Notes under the pieces: model-generated
What the model was told of the DNA's origin: nothing
Database searches by the model: none
What the model saw: the letters and a program-made list of their open reading frames with translations, nothing else
Program-made: the position numbers and the translations under genes
NCBI RefSeq assembly: GCF_014203115.1
Contig: NZ_JACHIJ010000001.1
Span: 930,001-994,000, forward strand
From: Afipia massiliensis
GTDB lineage: Bacteria > Pseudomonadota > Alphaproteobacteria > Rhizobiales > Xanthobacteraceae
Reading direction: 5' to 3'
DNA: 64,000 bases
Part shown: positions 35,121 to 44,228 of the stretch, in pieces
Numbering within the stretch: the first letter of the stretch is position 1
Layout of the letters: each line of letters starts with the position of its first letter

Positions 35121-36044
35121 TCAAACCTGAAGTGTATCGCCACCCTTGAGATGAAGGATTTCACGGGCTTCGTCAGGCGAGGCGACTTCGAGTCCGAGCC
35201 CTTCGATGATCTTGCGAGCGAGACGAACCTGCTCGGCGTTAGATTCCGCCATACGGCCCGGCGCAGCCCATAGTGAATCCTCTAGTCCGACGCGGATGTT
35301 GCCCCCCATCGCCGCTGCCATCGCGGCGATCGGCAACTGGTTACGTCCCGCACCCAGCACCGACCAAACGTACTGGTCACCGAACAACCGGTCAGCGGTT
35401 CGCTTCATGTGAAGTACGTCTTCCGGATGCGCCCCTGTACCGCCCTGCAATCCGAACACGGTCTGCACGAACAGCGGAGCCTTCACCAATCCCTGATCGA
35501 GGAAATACTTCAGGTTATAGAGGTGCGCGGTGTCGTAGCACTCGAACTCGAAGCGCGTCCCGCTTCCCGACAGCTTGCTCAGCACATACTCGATATCCTG
35601 GAACGTATTGCGAAAAACGATGTCCTTGTTCTCGACGTGCTTGCGCTCCCACTCATGTTCAAAGGTCTTGAAGCGGTTGAGCATGCCGAAGAATGCGAAG
35701 TTCATCGAACCCATGTTCAGCGACGCGACCTCCGGCTTGTAGAATTCCGCCGGCCGGACCCGCTCATCGACCGTCATGGTCGGCGAGCCGCCCGTCGTTA
35801 GATTGACCACGGCATTGGAGCGCTGCTTGATGACCTTGAGAAACGGCGCGAATGCTTCCGGGCTTTGATCAGGCTGACCGGTTTTAGGATTGCGCGCGTG
35901 AAGATGGACGATGGCCGCACCCGCCTCAGCCGCACCGATGGCGGCGTCGGCGATTTCCTGCGGCGTCACCGGCAGCGCCTTTGACATCGAAGGCGTGTGA
36001 ATTGCGCCGGTCACGGCGCAGGTGATGATGACTTTTCGGCTCAT
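35121..36044 (-). CDS. beta-keto acid cleavage enzyme (BKACE / DUF849 family)
   Basis: This 307-aa TIM-barrel enzyme is of the 3-keto-5-aminohexanoate cleavage family, which condenses a beta-keto acid with acetyl-CoA to give acetoacetyl-CoA plus a shortened product. The zinc-binding HxH is in IVHLHARNP, and the N-terminal ITCAVTGAIHTP and the GGNIRVGLEDSLW segment are characteristic. Known substrates include 3-keto-5-aminohexanoate and 3-dehydrocarnitine. The neighbour upstream is a carnitine dehydrogenase-like enzyme (37-bp gap), so a beta-hydroxy acid oxidised to a beta-keto acid and then cleaved here makes a coherent route. The ATG at 36044 is chosen over an upstream frame without similarity. 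It is the last gene of the operon. Confidence 0.9.
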   Translation of the reverse strand: MSRKVIITCAVTGAIHTPSMSKALPVTPQEIADAAIGAAEAGAAIVHLHARNPKTGQPDQSPEAFAPFLKVIKQRSNAVVNLTTGGSPTMTVDERVRPAEFYKPEVASLNMGSMNFAFFGMLNRFKTFEHEWERKHVENKDIVFRNTFQDIEYVLSKLSGSGTRFEFECYDTAHLYNLKYFLDQGLVKAPLFVQTVFGLQGGTGAHPEDVLHMKRTADRLFGDQYVWSVLGAGRNQLPIAAMAAAMGGNIRVGLEDSLWAAPGRMAESNAEQVRLARKIIEGLGLEVASPDEAREILHLKGGDTLQV

Positions 36045-36081
36045 CTTCTTGTCTCTTTCTTCTGCAGGTTCGTTGATGAAA

Positions 36082-37023
36082 TCAGTCGGTCTGTTTGGCC
36101 TTGTGCGCGACCAGGGCCGCGAGCCGTTCATTACGGCTGGCTGTCAACTTTGCAACACGATCCGTCGTCGGTTGATGCGGCCACGCCGCAATAACGCGAT
36201 CGACGTTCGGGCTGGTGTAGACCTCGGGTCCGGCTGCTTCCGCTGCCAACTCCTTATAGAAGCCTGTATAGCGCGCGCAATAATCCGGGATACCGCCGGG
36301 CGCGTTCAGCTCGATGGTTTCGAACGGACCGAGAAACGACCACCGCAATCCAAGGCCATCCTTGACGGTGTGGTCTAGATCCTCTGCCGACATATAACCC
36401 TCGCCCACCAGCCGAAAGGCCTCAGCCAGAAGCGCGCCTTGCAACCGGTTAAGAACGAAGCCGTTGATCTCCTTGTTAACGGTGACCGGTACTTGTCCAA
36501 TGGCGCGGTAGATCTCGCGCGCACGCGACACGGTCTCAGGCGATGTCCACAGCGCACCGCAAAGCTCAACCAGCGGCACAAGATGCGGCGGGTTGACAGG
36601 ATGGCCAACGAGGCATCTGGCACGGCCCCTCAGACTTTCCGTAAAGCGCGAGGCGACAATCGCCGACGTCGACGATGCCAGCAAAGCATCCGGGGCAGCA
36701 AGGCGATCAAGCTCTGCAAATAGCGCGATTTTTTTCTCGATCTTCTCGGGACCGTTTTCCTGGACGAACTCCGCGTCCTTCAGCGCATCGGCAAGATCCG
36801 ACGCCACCGAAATCCGTGCCATCGCGCCTTCGGGATCGTCGGCAAGGCCGTGGCGGTTCAGCGCCCTCAGTTCCTCGTGGATCAAGCCGGGTGCCGCGCT
36901 CAGCGTCGGCGCGTGTGAATCGGTGAGCCGTACGTTCCAGCCGGCGCGAGCGAAGATCGCCGCCCAAGCTCGCCCAATCAGGCCAACTCCGACGATCGCG
37001 ACGTTTCTTTTGCTATTGGGCAT
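36082..37023 (-). CDS. 3-hydroxyacyl-CoA dehydrogenase-family protein, carnitine dehydrogenase-like
   Basis: This 313-aa NAD-dependent dehydrogenase has an N-terminal Rossmann fold (VAIVGVGLIGRAWAAIFARAGW, about 8-30) and the C-terminal helical domain of the 3HCDH family. Catalytic region features are HPVNPPHLVPLVE and the Ser/Asn positions in ASSTSAIVAS and NRLQGALL. The size and sequence fit the branch with L-carnitine 3-dehydrogenase, L-gulonate 3-dehydrogenase and lambda-crystallin, which oxidise free hydroxy acids rather than CoA esters. The adjacent cleavage enzyme favours a substrate such as carnitine or another beta-hydroxy acid. It starts 16 bp after the transporter fusion gene. Confidence 0.85.
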   Translation of the reverse strand: MPNSKRNVAIVGVGLIGRAWAAIFARAGWNVRLTDSHAPTLSAAPGLIHEELRALNRHGLADDPEGAMARISVASDLADALKDAEFVQENGPEKIEKKIALFAELDRLAAPDALLASSTSAIVASRFTESLRGRARCLVGHPVNPPHLVPLVELCGALWTSPETVSRAREIYRAIGQVPVTVNKEINGFVLNRLQGALLAEAFRLVGEGYMSAEDLDHTVKDGLGLRWSFLGPFETIELNAPGGIPDYCARYTGFYKELAAEAAGPEVYTSPNVDRVIAAWPHQPTTDRVAKLTASRNERLAALVAHKAKQTD

Positions 37024-37039
37024 ACTTGTTCTTTCATCT

Positions 37040-39559
37040 CTACAGCCACAGTACCTTGCGTCGCAGATCGAGATCGTCGCGCAACGCCTTCGATGGACCT
37101 TCGTGGATGATGCGCCCTCGTTCCAGCGCTACGGTCGTATCCGACAGAGCCAGCGCAAGATCAAGATGATGATCGACGATGATAATCGCGACTTCCTTGC
37201 GCAAGCGATCGAACGCCTCGAACAATTGCTCGACGACGGCGGGTGCAAGACCTTCGAATGGCTCATCAAGCAGCAACACTCTCACGTCACCCGACAGCGC
37301 ACGCGCCACGGCAACCATCTGCTGCTCGCCGCCGGATAGATAGTCCGCCGGACTGTCCAGCCGCTCGCGAATACGCGGGAAATACTCGTAGACCCGTTCG
37401 CGAGTCCAGTGCACGCCGTTGCCGGTTTGCCGCTTTAGTCCGCCGAGCTCGAGATTGTGCTCCACGCTCATACCGGCGAACAGCCCACGCCCCTGCGGCA
37501 CATAACCGATGCCGAGACGCGCACACTCTGCGGACGCACGCCCGACCAGTTCAGCATCGCTCAGACGGATCGAGCCCTTCGAGGCTGGCGCGATACCGAC
37601 CAGCGTTTTCAGCAAAGTCGATTTACCTGCTCCGTTGCGGCCAAGCAGTGCGATGATCTCATTGTTATGCAACGTGAAGTTCACGCCGTTGAGAATGTGG
37701 CTCTTGCCGTAGAACGTATCAACGCCATCGACAGTGAGCAAAGCGCTGGCCTTCGCTGAAGTTTCACGCGGCTTCGCAGCGACGGCTGCTGCGCCAGACC
37801 CGATATAAATTTCCTGCACCTTCTTGCTATTGCGCGCATCCTCGACGCTTCCGTCGAGCAGCACGCACCCTTCATTCATCACGGTCACATGATCGGCAAG
37901 AGCAAAGACCCGGTCGATGTCGTGCTCAACCAGCAGTACAGGCAGATCCGACGAGATACGCTTGATGATTGCGCCGATACGCTCGCGCTCGGCAGCGGCA
38001 AGCCCCGCGAGCGGTTCATCGAGCAGCAGCACGCGAGGTGCGGTGGCCAGCGCGACGCCCATATCGAGCAATCGCTGACCACCGTATGACAGCGCACCTG
38101 CTTCGGCCTTCTCGATTCCAGCGAGGCCGAGATAGCGTATGACCTCGTCGGTTTCGCGATTGATGGCGTCGATCGACAACGCATTGGTGAATGGATCAAA
38201 CCGGCGTGGATGCCTCGCCTGCACCGCGAGACGGACGTTCTCGCCGACACTTAATTCCGGAAAGAGATTCGTGATCTGAAACGAGCGACCAATGCCCGCT
38301 TCGGCAATCTCTTCGGGCGTATGGCCGGCGATAGGCTTACCCATCAAGGTCGCTTCGCCTTCATCCGGCGGGAACATGCCGGACAGAAGATTGAACGCCG
38401 TGGTCTTGCCAGCGCCATTCGGGCCAATCAACGCATGCAGCGTCCGGTCAGCGACAGAGATATTGATTCCTTGCACCGCCTTGATGCCGCCGAAGCTCTT
38501 CACCATGTCGCGGGCTGCCAGCACAGGACCTTCCACGATGCCTTTTGGTTGCAGGAACTCCGGCAGCGGCAGCGCCTCGATCTTGCGCGCCGACATCGCA
38601 GCGTCCTCGGTCACTTTCTTGCGGAACGGCGCAAGGAGTTTCTCGCCCACGCCAATCAGGCCCGTGGGTGAGAAAACGATGAAACCGACGAACACCAAGC
38701 CAAGCCAGAGCAGCCAGTTTTCGGTGTAGATGCCAAGAAATTCGCGAAACAGAATAAAGAACAGTGCACCCAGCGCGGGGCCGAGGAAGCTGCGCATGCC
38801 GCCTATCACGACCATCGCCAGCAACTCGCCGGAGAAAGCAACCGAAATCGGATCGGCCGATGTCATCCGGTTCTTGTACAGCAGCAGGATGCCGGCCAGT
38901 CCGGTCAGCGCCGCGGACAACGTGAACGCTGCCAGCTTGTAGCGGTTGGTCGGGTAGCCGAGAAAGCGCGCGCGCTGTTCGTTTTCGCGGATCGCTACCA
39001 GCACCGTACCAACGGTCGAATTATGAAAGCGCCACAGCAGCACAAGCACCGCGAAGGCGATCGCCGCGACGAACCAATAATAGGCGGTCGATGAATCCAG
39101 ATCGAGGCCGAAGATCGCGGGCCGCACGATGCCGCCGAGGCCATTCTCGCCGCCGGTCACGTCGGTCCAGCGGAACGCCACCGAATACAGCATCGCCGCC
39201 AGCGCCAACGTCAGCAGCGAGAAATATACCCCACGTCGCCGCAGGATGAGAAATCCGAACGGCACCGCGACCACGACGATAATGAGAATGGCCCCGATCG
39301 CCGGACCGAAGAACGATCCAGGCATTACATCGCGCTGAAGCAGGCCCGCCGCGTAGGCCGCCAGCCCGAACCATGCGCCATGGCCGAACGACACCAGCCC
39401 AGTGTGTCCGACCAGAATGTTCAGCCCCATGCACGCGATGCCGAACACCACGACTTCCGTCGCCGACGTCATCGTCAGGCCGAGCGCGATCAGCACCGGC
39501 GGCAGCACAAGAAGACCGATGGCCGCGATGACCAATTGAACAGGAATGCGCCGGAACAT
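37040..39559 (-). CDS. LivM-LivG-LivF triple fusion: Liv-type ABC permease and two ATPases in one protein
   Basis: This 839-aa protein combines three subunits that are normally separate. Residues 1 to about 312 are a LivM-type permease (about nine membrane helices; NILVGHTGLVSFGHGAWFG). About 340-585 is a LivG-type ATPase (GPNGAGKTT near 380; unusual signature LSYGGQ; LLLDEP). About 605-839 is a LivF-type ATPase (GRNGAGKST; LSGGEQQM; LLLDEPFEGLAP). The linkers are Ala/Lys-rich. The start at 39559 (MFRRIPVQL) is 11 bp downstream of the livH stop; the open frame extends upstream into livH without similarity. With the separate LivH-type permease and the binding protein it makes a complete importer for an amino acid-like or carboxylate substrate. 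Confidence 0.9.
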   Translation of the reverse strand: MFRRIPVQLVIAAIGLLVLPPVLIALGLTMTSATEVVVFGIACMGLNILVGHTGLVSFGHGAWFGLAAYAAGLLQRDVMPGSFFGPAIGAILIIVVVAVPFGFLILRRRGVYFSLLTLALAAMLYSVAFRWTDVTGGENGLGGIVRPAIFGLDLDSSTAYYWFVAAIAFAVLVLLWRFHNSTVGTVLVAIRENEQRARFLGYPTNRYKLAAFTLSAALTGLAGILLLYKNRMTSADPISVAFSGELLAMVVIGGMRSFLGPALGALFFILFREFLGIYTENWLLWLGLVFVGFIVFSPTGLIGVGEKLLAPFRKKVTEDAAMSARKIEALPLPEFLQPKGIVEGPVLAARDMVKSFGGIKAVQGINISVADRTLHALIGPNGAGKTTAFNLLSGMFPPDEGEATLMGKPIAGHTPEEIAEAGIGRSFQITNLFPELSVGENVRLAVQARHPRRFDPFTNALSIDAINRETDEVIRYLGLAGIEKAEAGALSYGGQRLLDMGVALATAPRVLLLDEPLAGLAAAERERIGAIIKRISSDLPVLLVEHDIDRVFALADHVTVMNEGCVLLDGSVEDARNSKKVQEIYIGSGAAAVAAKPRETSAKASALLTVDGVDTFYGKSHILNGVNFTLHNNEIIALLGRNGAGKSTLLKTLVGIAPASKGSIRLSDAELVGRASAECARLGIGYVPQGRGLFAGMSVEHNLELGGLKRQTGNGVHWTRERVYEYFPRIRERLDSPADYLSGGEQQMVAVARALSGDVRVLLLDEPFEGLAPAVVEQLFEAFDRLRKEVAIIIVDHHLDLALALSDTTVALERGRIIHEGPSKALRDDLDLRRKVLWL

Positions 39560-39570
39560 GACGGATGACC

Positions 39571-40449
39571 TCACTCGAAGCGGGTGATGCGTTCGCCGAA
39601 CAGGCCGCGCGGCCTGAACACAAGCACCAGAAGCATGAGGAGGTAGATCGCGGCTGTGGACGCCGCAGAGTAGCCGATGCCGACCATCACGCCTTTCACC
39701 AGTCCGACCAACAATGCCGCGACAACGACGCCCCAGAAAGATCCGAGTCCGCCGATCACCACCACGACGAAGGCCGGCGTGATGATTTCGTTGCCCATCG
39801 CCGGATGCACGGCGTAGATCGGCGCGAGCAGCACGCCAGCAAGCCCTGCAAGGCCGATCCCCAGCGCCGCGACGGCGGACATATAGGGCTGCAGTGAGAT
39901 ACCGAGCGCGCCCACCATGTCCGGGTTCTGCACGCCCGCGCGCACCACCCGACCGAACGCGGTCAGCCGCAGCAGCACCCACAGCCCGACGACGCAGGCG
40001 GTGGCGATGCCGAGCAACACGACGCGGTAGAACGAATAGATGAAGGTGCCGACCACGACCTGCCCGCGCAACTCCTGCGGAATCGAATAGGACAGCGGCG
40101 GCGCGCCGAAGATCATGCGCAGCGCCTGCTCCGCTACCATCGCAAGCCCGAATGTCAGCAGCAGCGAAAGAATGGGATCGGAGCGGTAGAATCGCCGGAA
40201 CAGCAGCCGCTCAATCACCACGCCAAGCAGCGCCACCGCCACCGGCGACAGCACCAGCGCGCCGCCGAATCCGAGATAAGGCGAGATCACTAGCGTCAGA
40301 TAGGCGCCAATCGCGAAGAATGCGCCGTGCGCAAGATTGACGATGCCGCCGAGCGAGAAGATCAACGAGAGACCGAGCGCGATCAGCAGATAGTAAACGC
40401 CGTCGAGCAGTCCGTTGAGAATCTGCTGCGCGAGCAATATGCCGGACAT
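39571..40449 (-). CDS. LivH-type branched-chain amino acid ABC permease
   Basis: This 292-aa membrane permease of the hydrophobic amino acid transporter family has about eight helices and the family motifs GLSLIFSLGGIVNLAHGAFFAIGAY and FGRVVRAGVQNPDMVGALGI. It pairs with the LivM part of the downstream fusion protein. The ATG at 40449 lies 107 bp downstream of the binding-protein stop, a gap that contains a hairpin. The operon context (dehydrogenase and beta-keto acid cleavage enzyme) suggests a catabolic substrate other than leucine. Confidence 0.92.
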   Translation of the reverse strand: MSGILLAQQILNGLLDGVYYLLIALGLSLIFSLGGIVNLAHGAFFAIGAYLTLVISPYLGFGGALVLSPVAVALLGVVIERLLFRRFYRSDPILSLLLTFGLAMVAEQALRMIFGAPPLSYSIPQELRGQVVVGTFIYSFYRVVLLGIATACVVGLWVLLRLTAFGRVVRAGVQNPDMVGALGISLQPYMSAVAALGIGLAGLAGVLLAPIYAVHPAMGNEIITPAFVVVVIGGLGSFWGVVVAALLVGLVKGVMVGIGYSAASTAAIYLLMLLVLVFRPRGLFGERITRFE

Positions 40450-40515
40450 TGTCGTCGCCCCGCGATCAATGGGTCACGCGCCACACGTGTGCCGAAAGAA
40501 AAGGAAGAGGAAAGC

Positions 40516-40544
40516 GCGATCCCCCGAATGCCCCGGAGGATCGC
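40516..40544 (-). terminator. hairpin between binding-protein gene and LivH gene
   Basis: GCGATCC (40516-40522) pairs with GGATCGC (40538-40544) around a C/G-rich loop. It lies just downstream of the binding-protein gene on the minus strand, 12 bp from its stop. No U tract is present. Such structures commonly protect or attenuate transcripts so that the binding protein is made in excess. Confidence 0.45.
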
Positions 40545-40556
40545 ATCAAATCGGAG

Positions 40557-41813
40557 TTACGACGGGAACGTACAACTGTTCTCTTCTTTAGTAGCCGCAA
40601 TAATTTCGAGATCTTCGTTCGGGCCGGGTACGGGACCGCTCGACGAAAAGATATCCCACTGGTTCTTGACCTGAGCCGCCGGCAGCGCCTTCACCGCATA
40701 CATCTCGTGCATCAACTGATGATCCGAGGCGCGGAAATAACCCGGTCGCGTCTTCAGCAAATCGAACTTCGCGCCCTTCTCAAAATGCGCGATGATCTTC
40801 GGCGATTCCGCCGACTTCAGCTCGTTGATGGCCTGCGCCACGATCTTGGTGGCGACGTAGTCGCCCCACGCCTGATTTTCCGGCGGCTTGTTGTACTTCT
40901 TGGTGAAGGCTCCGACGAAAGCCTTGGAACCGGGCGTATCGATGAGGTGATGCCAGACCACAGGCCATGTACCGACGAAATTGCCTTTACCTGCCGCCCA
41001 CGCCAGCGCGGTGTCGAAACCGAAGCCGCCGACCGGATAGGTCAGGCCGAACTCGGCATACTGCTTGAGGAAGTTGGTGATCTGGTTTCCCGCAAGATTG
41101 ATCACGACGAGGTCGGGCTTGGAATCGCGGATCTTGAGCAGATAGGCCGAGAAGTCCGTGGCGTCAGTCGGCACCAGATCGTCGCCGGCGAACTGGCCGC
41201 CATTGCCTTCCATGAACCGCTTGGCGACGCGCAGCAGATCGTGGCCGAAGGCATAGTCCGCCGTCAGCGAGTACCACTTCTTGCCCTTGACCAAGCCTTC
41301 CTGAAGGAACGACCGGCCGACAGTCTTCACATACATCGAGTTCTGCGACTCGACGTGGAACATGTAGCGCTGGCAGTCCTTGCCACGCAGCGCGTCGGAG
41401 TTTCCGCCGGTGTTGATGAACAGCGTCTTGTTGCGCGATGCCACCTGCGCGATGGTGAGGCACGATGCCGAGGAAATCTCGCCGATGATGCAGGCGACCT
41501 TGTCCCGCTCAATCATGCGCTCGGCCTTGGTGGAGGCGGTCTGCGGATTGACCGAGTCTTCTTTCAGTAGCTCGACCTTGCGGCCCATCATGCCGCCCGC
41601 CGCGTTGATTTCCTCGACCGCGAGATCGGCCGCCATCACGGCGTATTCGCCGAGCGGGCCGAGAAACCCGGTGCGCGGCGTCAGGTGACCGATGCGAATG
41701 ACATCGGCGGATTGCGCCCGCAGGATCGACGGCGCAGAAATTCCAGACACCAGCGCGAGGCCGCCGGCGGTCTTCAGCAACGTACGTCGCGTGAATTTGT
41801 CCTTGGTCGACAT
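40557..41813 (-). CDS. Liv-type ABC transporter substrate-binding protein
   Basis: This 418-aa periplasmic binding protein of the type 1 fold (Peripla_BP_6) has a Tat-like signal, RRTLLKTAGGLALVSG, with cleavage near LRA-QSA (about residue 34). The mature part begins VIRIGHLTPRTGFLGPLGEY, the usual first strand and ligand loop. Tat export is common for this family in rhizobia. The start at 41813 has AGGGAGG upstream; an earlier open frame to 41993 has no similarity. It is the first gene of the transporter/dehydrogenase/cleavage operon and divergent from a GntR gene. Confidence 0.9.
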   Translation of the reverse strand: MSTKDKFTRRTLLKTAGGLALVSGISAPSILRAQSADVIRIGHLTPRTGFLGPLGEYAVMAADLAVEEINAAGGMMGRKVELLKEDSVNPQTASTKAERMIERDKVACIIGEISSASCLTIAQVASRNKTLFINTGGNSDALRGKDCQRYMFHVESQNSMYVKTVGRSFLQEGLVKGKKWYSLTADYAFGHDLLRVAKRFMEGNGGQFAGDDLVPTDATDFSAYLLKIRDSKPDLVVINLAGNQITNFLKQYAEFGLTYPVGGFGFDTALAWAAGKGNFVGTWPVVWHHLIDTPGSKAFVGAFTKKYNKPPENQAWGDYVATKIVAQAINELKSAESPKIIAHFEKGAKFDLLKTRPGYFRASDHQLMHEMYAVKALPAAQVKNQWDIFSSSGPVPGPNEDLEIIAATKEENSCTFPS

Positions 41814-41906
41814 AAGCCATCCTCCCTGTGACGGCCGCGTTTCGCGGCGCTTATTCCGGCTGGGCGTTGCGCGTTTGTAGGGGCGCTTATATCGCTTGCC
41901 GTGATC

Positions 41907-41916
41907 TGTGATCACA
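41907..41916. promoter_or_regulatory. TGTGATCACA palindrome, possible GntR operator
   Basis: This perfect 10-bp palindrome lies within the 178-bp divergent region between the binding-protein start (41813) and the GntR start (41992). FCD-type GntR regulators often bind short palindromes of this size in such positions. It could control both directions. Confidence 0.45.
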
Positions 41917-41991
41917 CTTAGACTGACAAAGGAAACCAGCGTTGTCGAGTCCCTTGTTTCGCTTTTTGTATATCCCGCAGGATCAACGGCC

Positions 41992-42690
41992 ATGAACCGC
42001 CCCGCCGCGCTTGATCTGGTTGAGCCGCTAGATCGACAGACCTTGGGCGGACGTGCCTATGCGCAACTTTCAGATTTGCTGATTTCCGGCCGGATGGCGC
42101 CGGGCGAGAAAATCTCGCTTCGTCAGGCGGCTGAGGTGCTCGGTGTCTCTATTATGCCGGTGCGCGAAGCCGTCTCCCGGCTGGTCGCAGACGGCGCGCT
42201 CGAAGTCACCCCCAACCGTGCGGTCCGCGTGCGATTGATGACTGCGGCACAGTTTCGCGATCTGACGCAGGCACGCATTGCAATCGAAGGCCACGTGGCG
42301 GCTCTCGCCGCCGGAAATCGTAACGACGACGACCTCAAGGCGATCGCACGCGCGGAGGCTGCAATGCGCTCTGAGAGCCGCGCCGCCAAGCCGAACCTAC
42401 CCCGCGCGGTCGAACTCAATAAATCGTTTCACTTCGCGGTGTATGAGGCGGCGCACTCGGCCACCCTGGTGGACATCATCCGCGCGCTTTGGCTCAAAGC
42501 CGGGCCGGTCATCAATCTCGACCTGCGCGCCAATCCCGAGCGGCTGGCGAAGGGCGATGCGGTACGCTTCCACGCCAGGGTGCTCGCTGCCATCAAGGCA
42601 GGCGACGAAGCCGGTGCGCGCGAGGGAGTTGCTGCCGACATCAGCAACGCGGCGGAAGTCATTCTGTCGCGTGGCGGTCTTGCTGAATAA
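41992..42690 (+). CDS. GntR-family transcriptional regulator (FCD domain)
   Basis: This 232-aa regulator has a winged helix-turn-helix at about 18-85 (ISLRQAAEVLGVSIMPVREAVSRL) and an FCD domain after it (His/Asp metal-site positions in ELNKSFHFAVYEAAHS). It is divergent from the Liv-type operon and 24 bp upstream of an SDR gene, so it probably represses both in the absence of the imported substrate. The ATG at 41992 is preferred, with AGGATC upstream; the open frame begins at a GTG at 41908, inside the palindrome. Confidence 0.9.
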   Translation: MNRPAALDLVEPLDRQTLGGRAYAQLSDLLISGRMAPGEKISLRQAAEVLGVSIMPVREAVSRLVADGALEVTPNRAVRVRLMTAAQFRDLTQARIAIEGHVAALAAGNRNDDDLKAIARAEAAMRSESRAAKPNLPRAVELNKSFHFAVYEAAHSATLVDIIRALWLKAGPVINLDLRANPERLAKGDAVRFHARVLAAIKAGDEAGAREGVAADISNAAEVILSRGGLAE

Positions 42691-42714
42691 TAGTTGTTAT
42701 CGTCTGGAGATGGC

Positions 42715-43491
42715 ATGAACCTCGACATCAAGGGATTGCGCGTGCTGGTGACGGCGGGCGCTAACGGGATTGGCCTCGCCATCGCGCGAGCCTTTGCAGG
42801 AGAAGGCGCAAAGGTTCACATCTGCGACGTGGACACTGAGGCGCTCGCAGCGCTGAAAGCAAGCGATCCGTCGCTGACGCAAACCGTGTGTGACGTTGCA
42901 GATCGGGACTCGGTGAAGGCGCTGTTCGCGGAAACCACAAACGCCCTCAGCGGCCTCGATGTGCTGGTCAACAATGCCGGCGTTGCCGGACCGACTGCGA
43001 AGGTGGACGAGATGAATCCCGAAGACTGGGATCGCTGCCTTCAGATCTGTCTGACCGGACAGTTCAATTGCGCCCGACTGGCGGTGCCATTTCTGCGTGA
43101 AAGCAAAAACGCATCCATCGTCAATATTTCTTCTGCGGCCGGGCGCCTCGGCTTTGCCATGCGGACGCCCTATGCGGCAGCCAAATGGGGCGTGATCGGA
43201 TTTTCGAAATCGCTATCCATCGAACTGGGCCCGGACAACATCCGCGTCAATGCAATCCTGCCCGGCCTTGTCGCCGGCGACAGGCAGCGGCGCGTGCTGG
43301 AAGCAAAGGCGCAGCAACGCGGCATCTCCTTCGCCGAAATGGAGAAAACTGCCTTCTCCTACACATCGATCAAGGACTATGTCACGCCACAGCAGATTGC
43401 CGACCAGGTCGTCTTCATGTGCAGCCCGAAGGGCCGGACCATTTCCGGCCAGGCAATCTCGATCTGCGGCGACACGCAAATGCTCGGCTAA
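42715..43491 (+). CDS. SDR-family oxidoreductase
   Basis: This 258-aa short-chain dehydrogenase has cofactor motif TAGANGIG, NNAG in the middle, the catalytic Ser in NISSAAGRLG and Tyr-x3-Lys in YAAAKWG, ending with GQAISICGD. The usual Gly that follows the first Thr of the cofactor motif is Ala, a common variation. GGAG lies before the ATG at 42715. It forms a two-gene operon with the GntR regulator and may act on a side product or on the alternative stereoisomer of the substrate imported by the divergent genes. The precise reaction is unknown. Confidence 0.88.
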   Translation: MNLDIKGLRVLVTAGANGIGLAIARAFAGEGAKVHICDVDTEALAALKASDPSLTQTVCDVADRDSVKALFAETTNALSGLDVLVNNAGVAGPTAKVDEMNPEDWDRCLQICLTGQFNCARLAVPFLRESKNASIVNISSAAGRLGFAMRTPYAAAKWGVIGFSKSLSIELGPDNIRVNAILPGLVAGDRQRRVLEAKAQQRGISFAEMEKTAFSYTSIKDYVTPQQIADQVVFMCSPKGRTISGQAISICGDTQMLG

Positions 43492-43516
43492 GGCGTCAGC
43501 TCTTAGACGGATTACT

Positions 43517-44221
43517 TCAGTCTCCCGCCGGCGTACCTGAGTTCGTCGATGCAAGAAAACGCTGCAACGATTGCCGCTGCTGCTCGATGGAGCTTTGCCT
43601 GTCCCGCATCTCCGGAGGTGCAGTCCAGCCCGGCTCAATCCCCGTCATGTCCGGCAATTCATGCGCAATGCCCTTGTGGCAATCAATGCAAGTCCGCTCC
43701 CCCGAAACCAGGTATCGCGCATGGATCTCAGCGGCTCGTCGAGTCTGCTTGGTGAAATCCATGGCGATGGTAGAATGACAATTCCGGCATTCGAGTGAGT
43801 CGTTAGCCTTGAGCCGCGCCCATTCATGCTTGGCGAGTTCGAGGCGCATGTCGAGAAACTTCTGCCGGGTCGAGATCGTACCAAATATCTTGCCCCAGAC
43901 CTCCTTTGAGGCCTGCATCTTGCGCGCGATTTTGTCGGTCCAGTCGTGGGGCACGTGACAGTCAGGACATGTCGCGCGGACCCCGGATCTGTTCGTGAAA
44001 TGGATGGTCCGCTGAAGCTCCTGATACACGTTGTCGTGCATTTCATGACAGGACGTACAGAATTTTTCCGTGTTGGTGATTTCAAGCGCGGTGTTGAACG
44101 CTCCCCAAAACATTACCCCGCACAGGAAGCCGCCAAGCGTCAGGAAGCCAAGGCTGAAGTAGGTGCTCGGACGGCTCGCGATCCTCCAGAACCACAGCAG
44201 CAGAGCTTTCAATCTCGCCAT
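43517..44221 (-). CDS. napC: NapC, tetrahaem c-type quinol dehydrogenase
   Basis: This 234-aa membrane-anchored cytochrome passes electrons from the quinol pool to the NapAB nitrate reductase. One N-terminal membrane helix (about 22-42, [19 protein letters not shown]) is followed by four CxxCH haem motifs: CTSCH, CPDCH, CRNCH and CIDCH. The ATG at 44221 (MARLKALL) is chosen; the frame upstream is unrelated. It lies 7 bp after napB as last gene of napEDABC and converges with the SDR gene. Confidence 0.95.
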   Translation of the reverse strand: MARLKALLLWFWRIASRPSTYFSLGFLTLGGFLCGVMFWGAFNTALEITNTEKFCTSCHEMHDNVYQELQRTIHFTNRSGVRATCPDCHVPHDWTDKIARKMQASKEVWGKIFGTISTRQKFLDMRLELAKHEWARLKANDSLECRNCHSTIAMDFTKQTRRAAEIHARYLVSGERTCIDCHKGIAHELPDMTGIEPGWTAPPEMRDRQSSIEQQRQSLQRFLASTNSGTPAGD

Positions 44222-44228
44222 GTCGCTC

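Noticed and set aside
40449-41570. 373-aa plus-strand frame opposite the Liv-type binding-protein gene
   Set aside because: It is antisense shadow; the minus-strand gene has signal peptide, ribosome-binding site and family fold.
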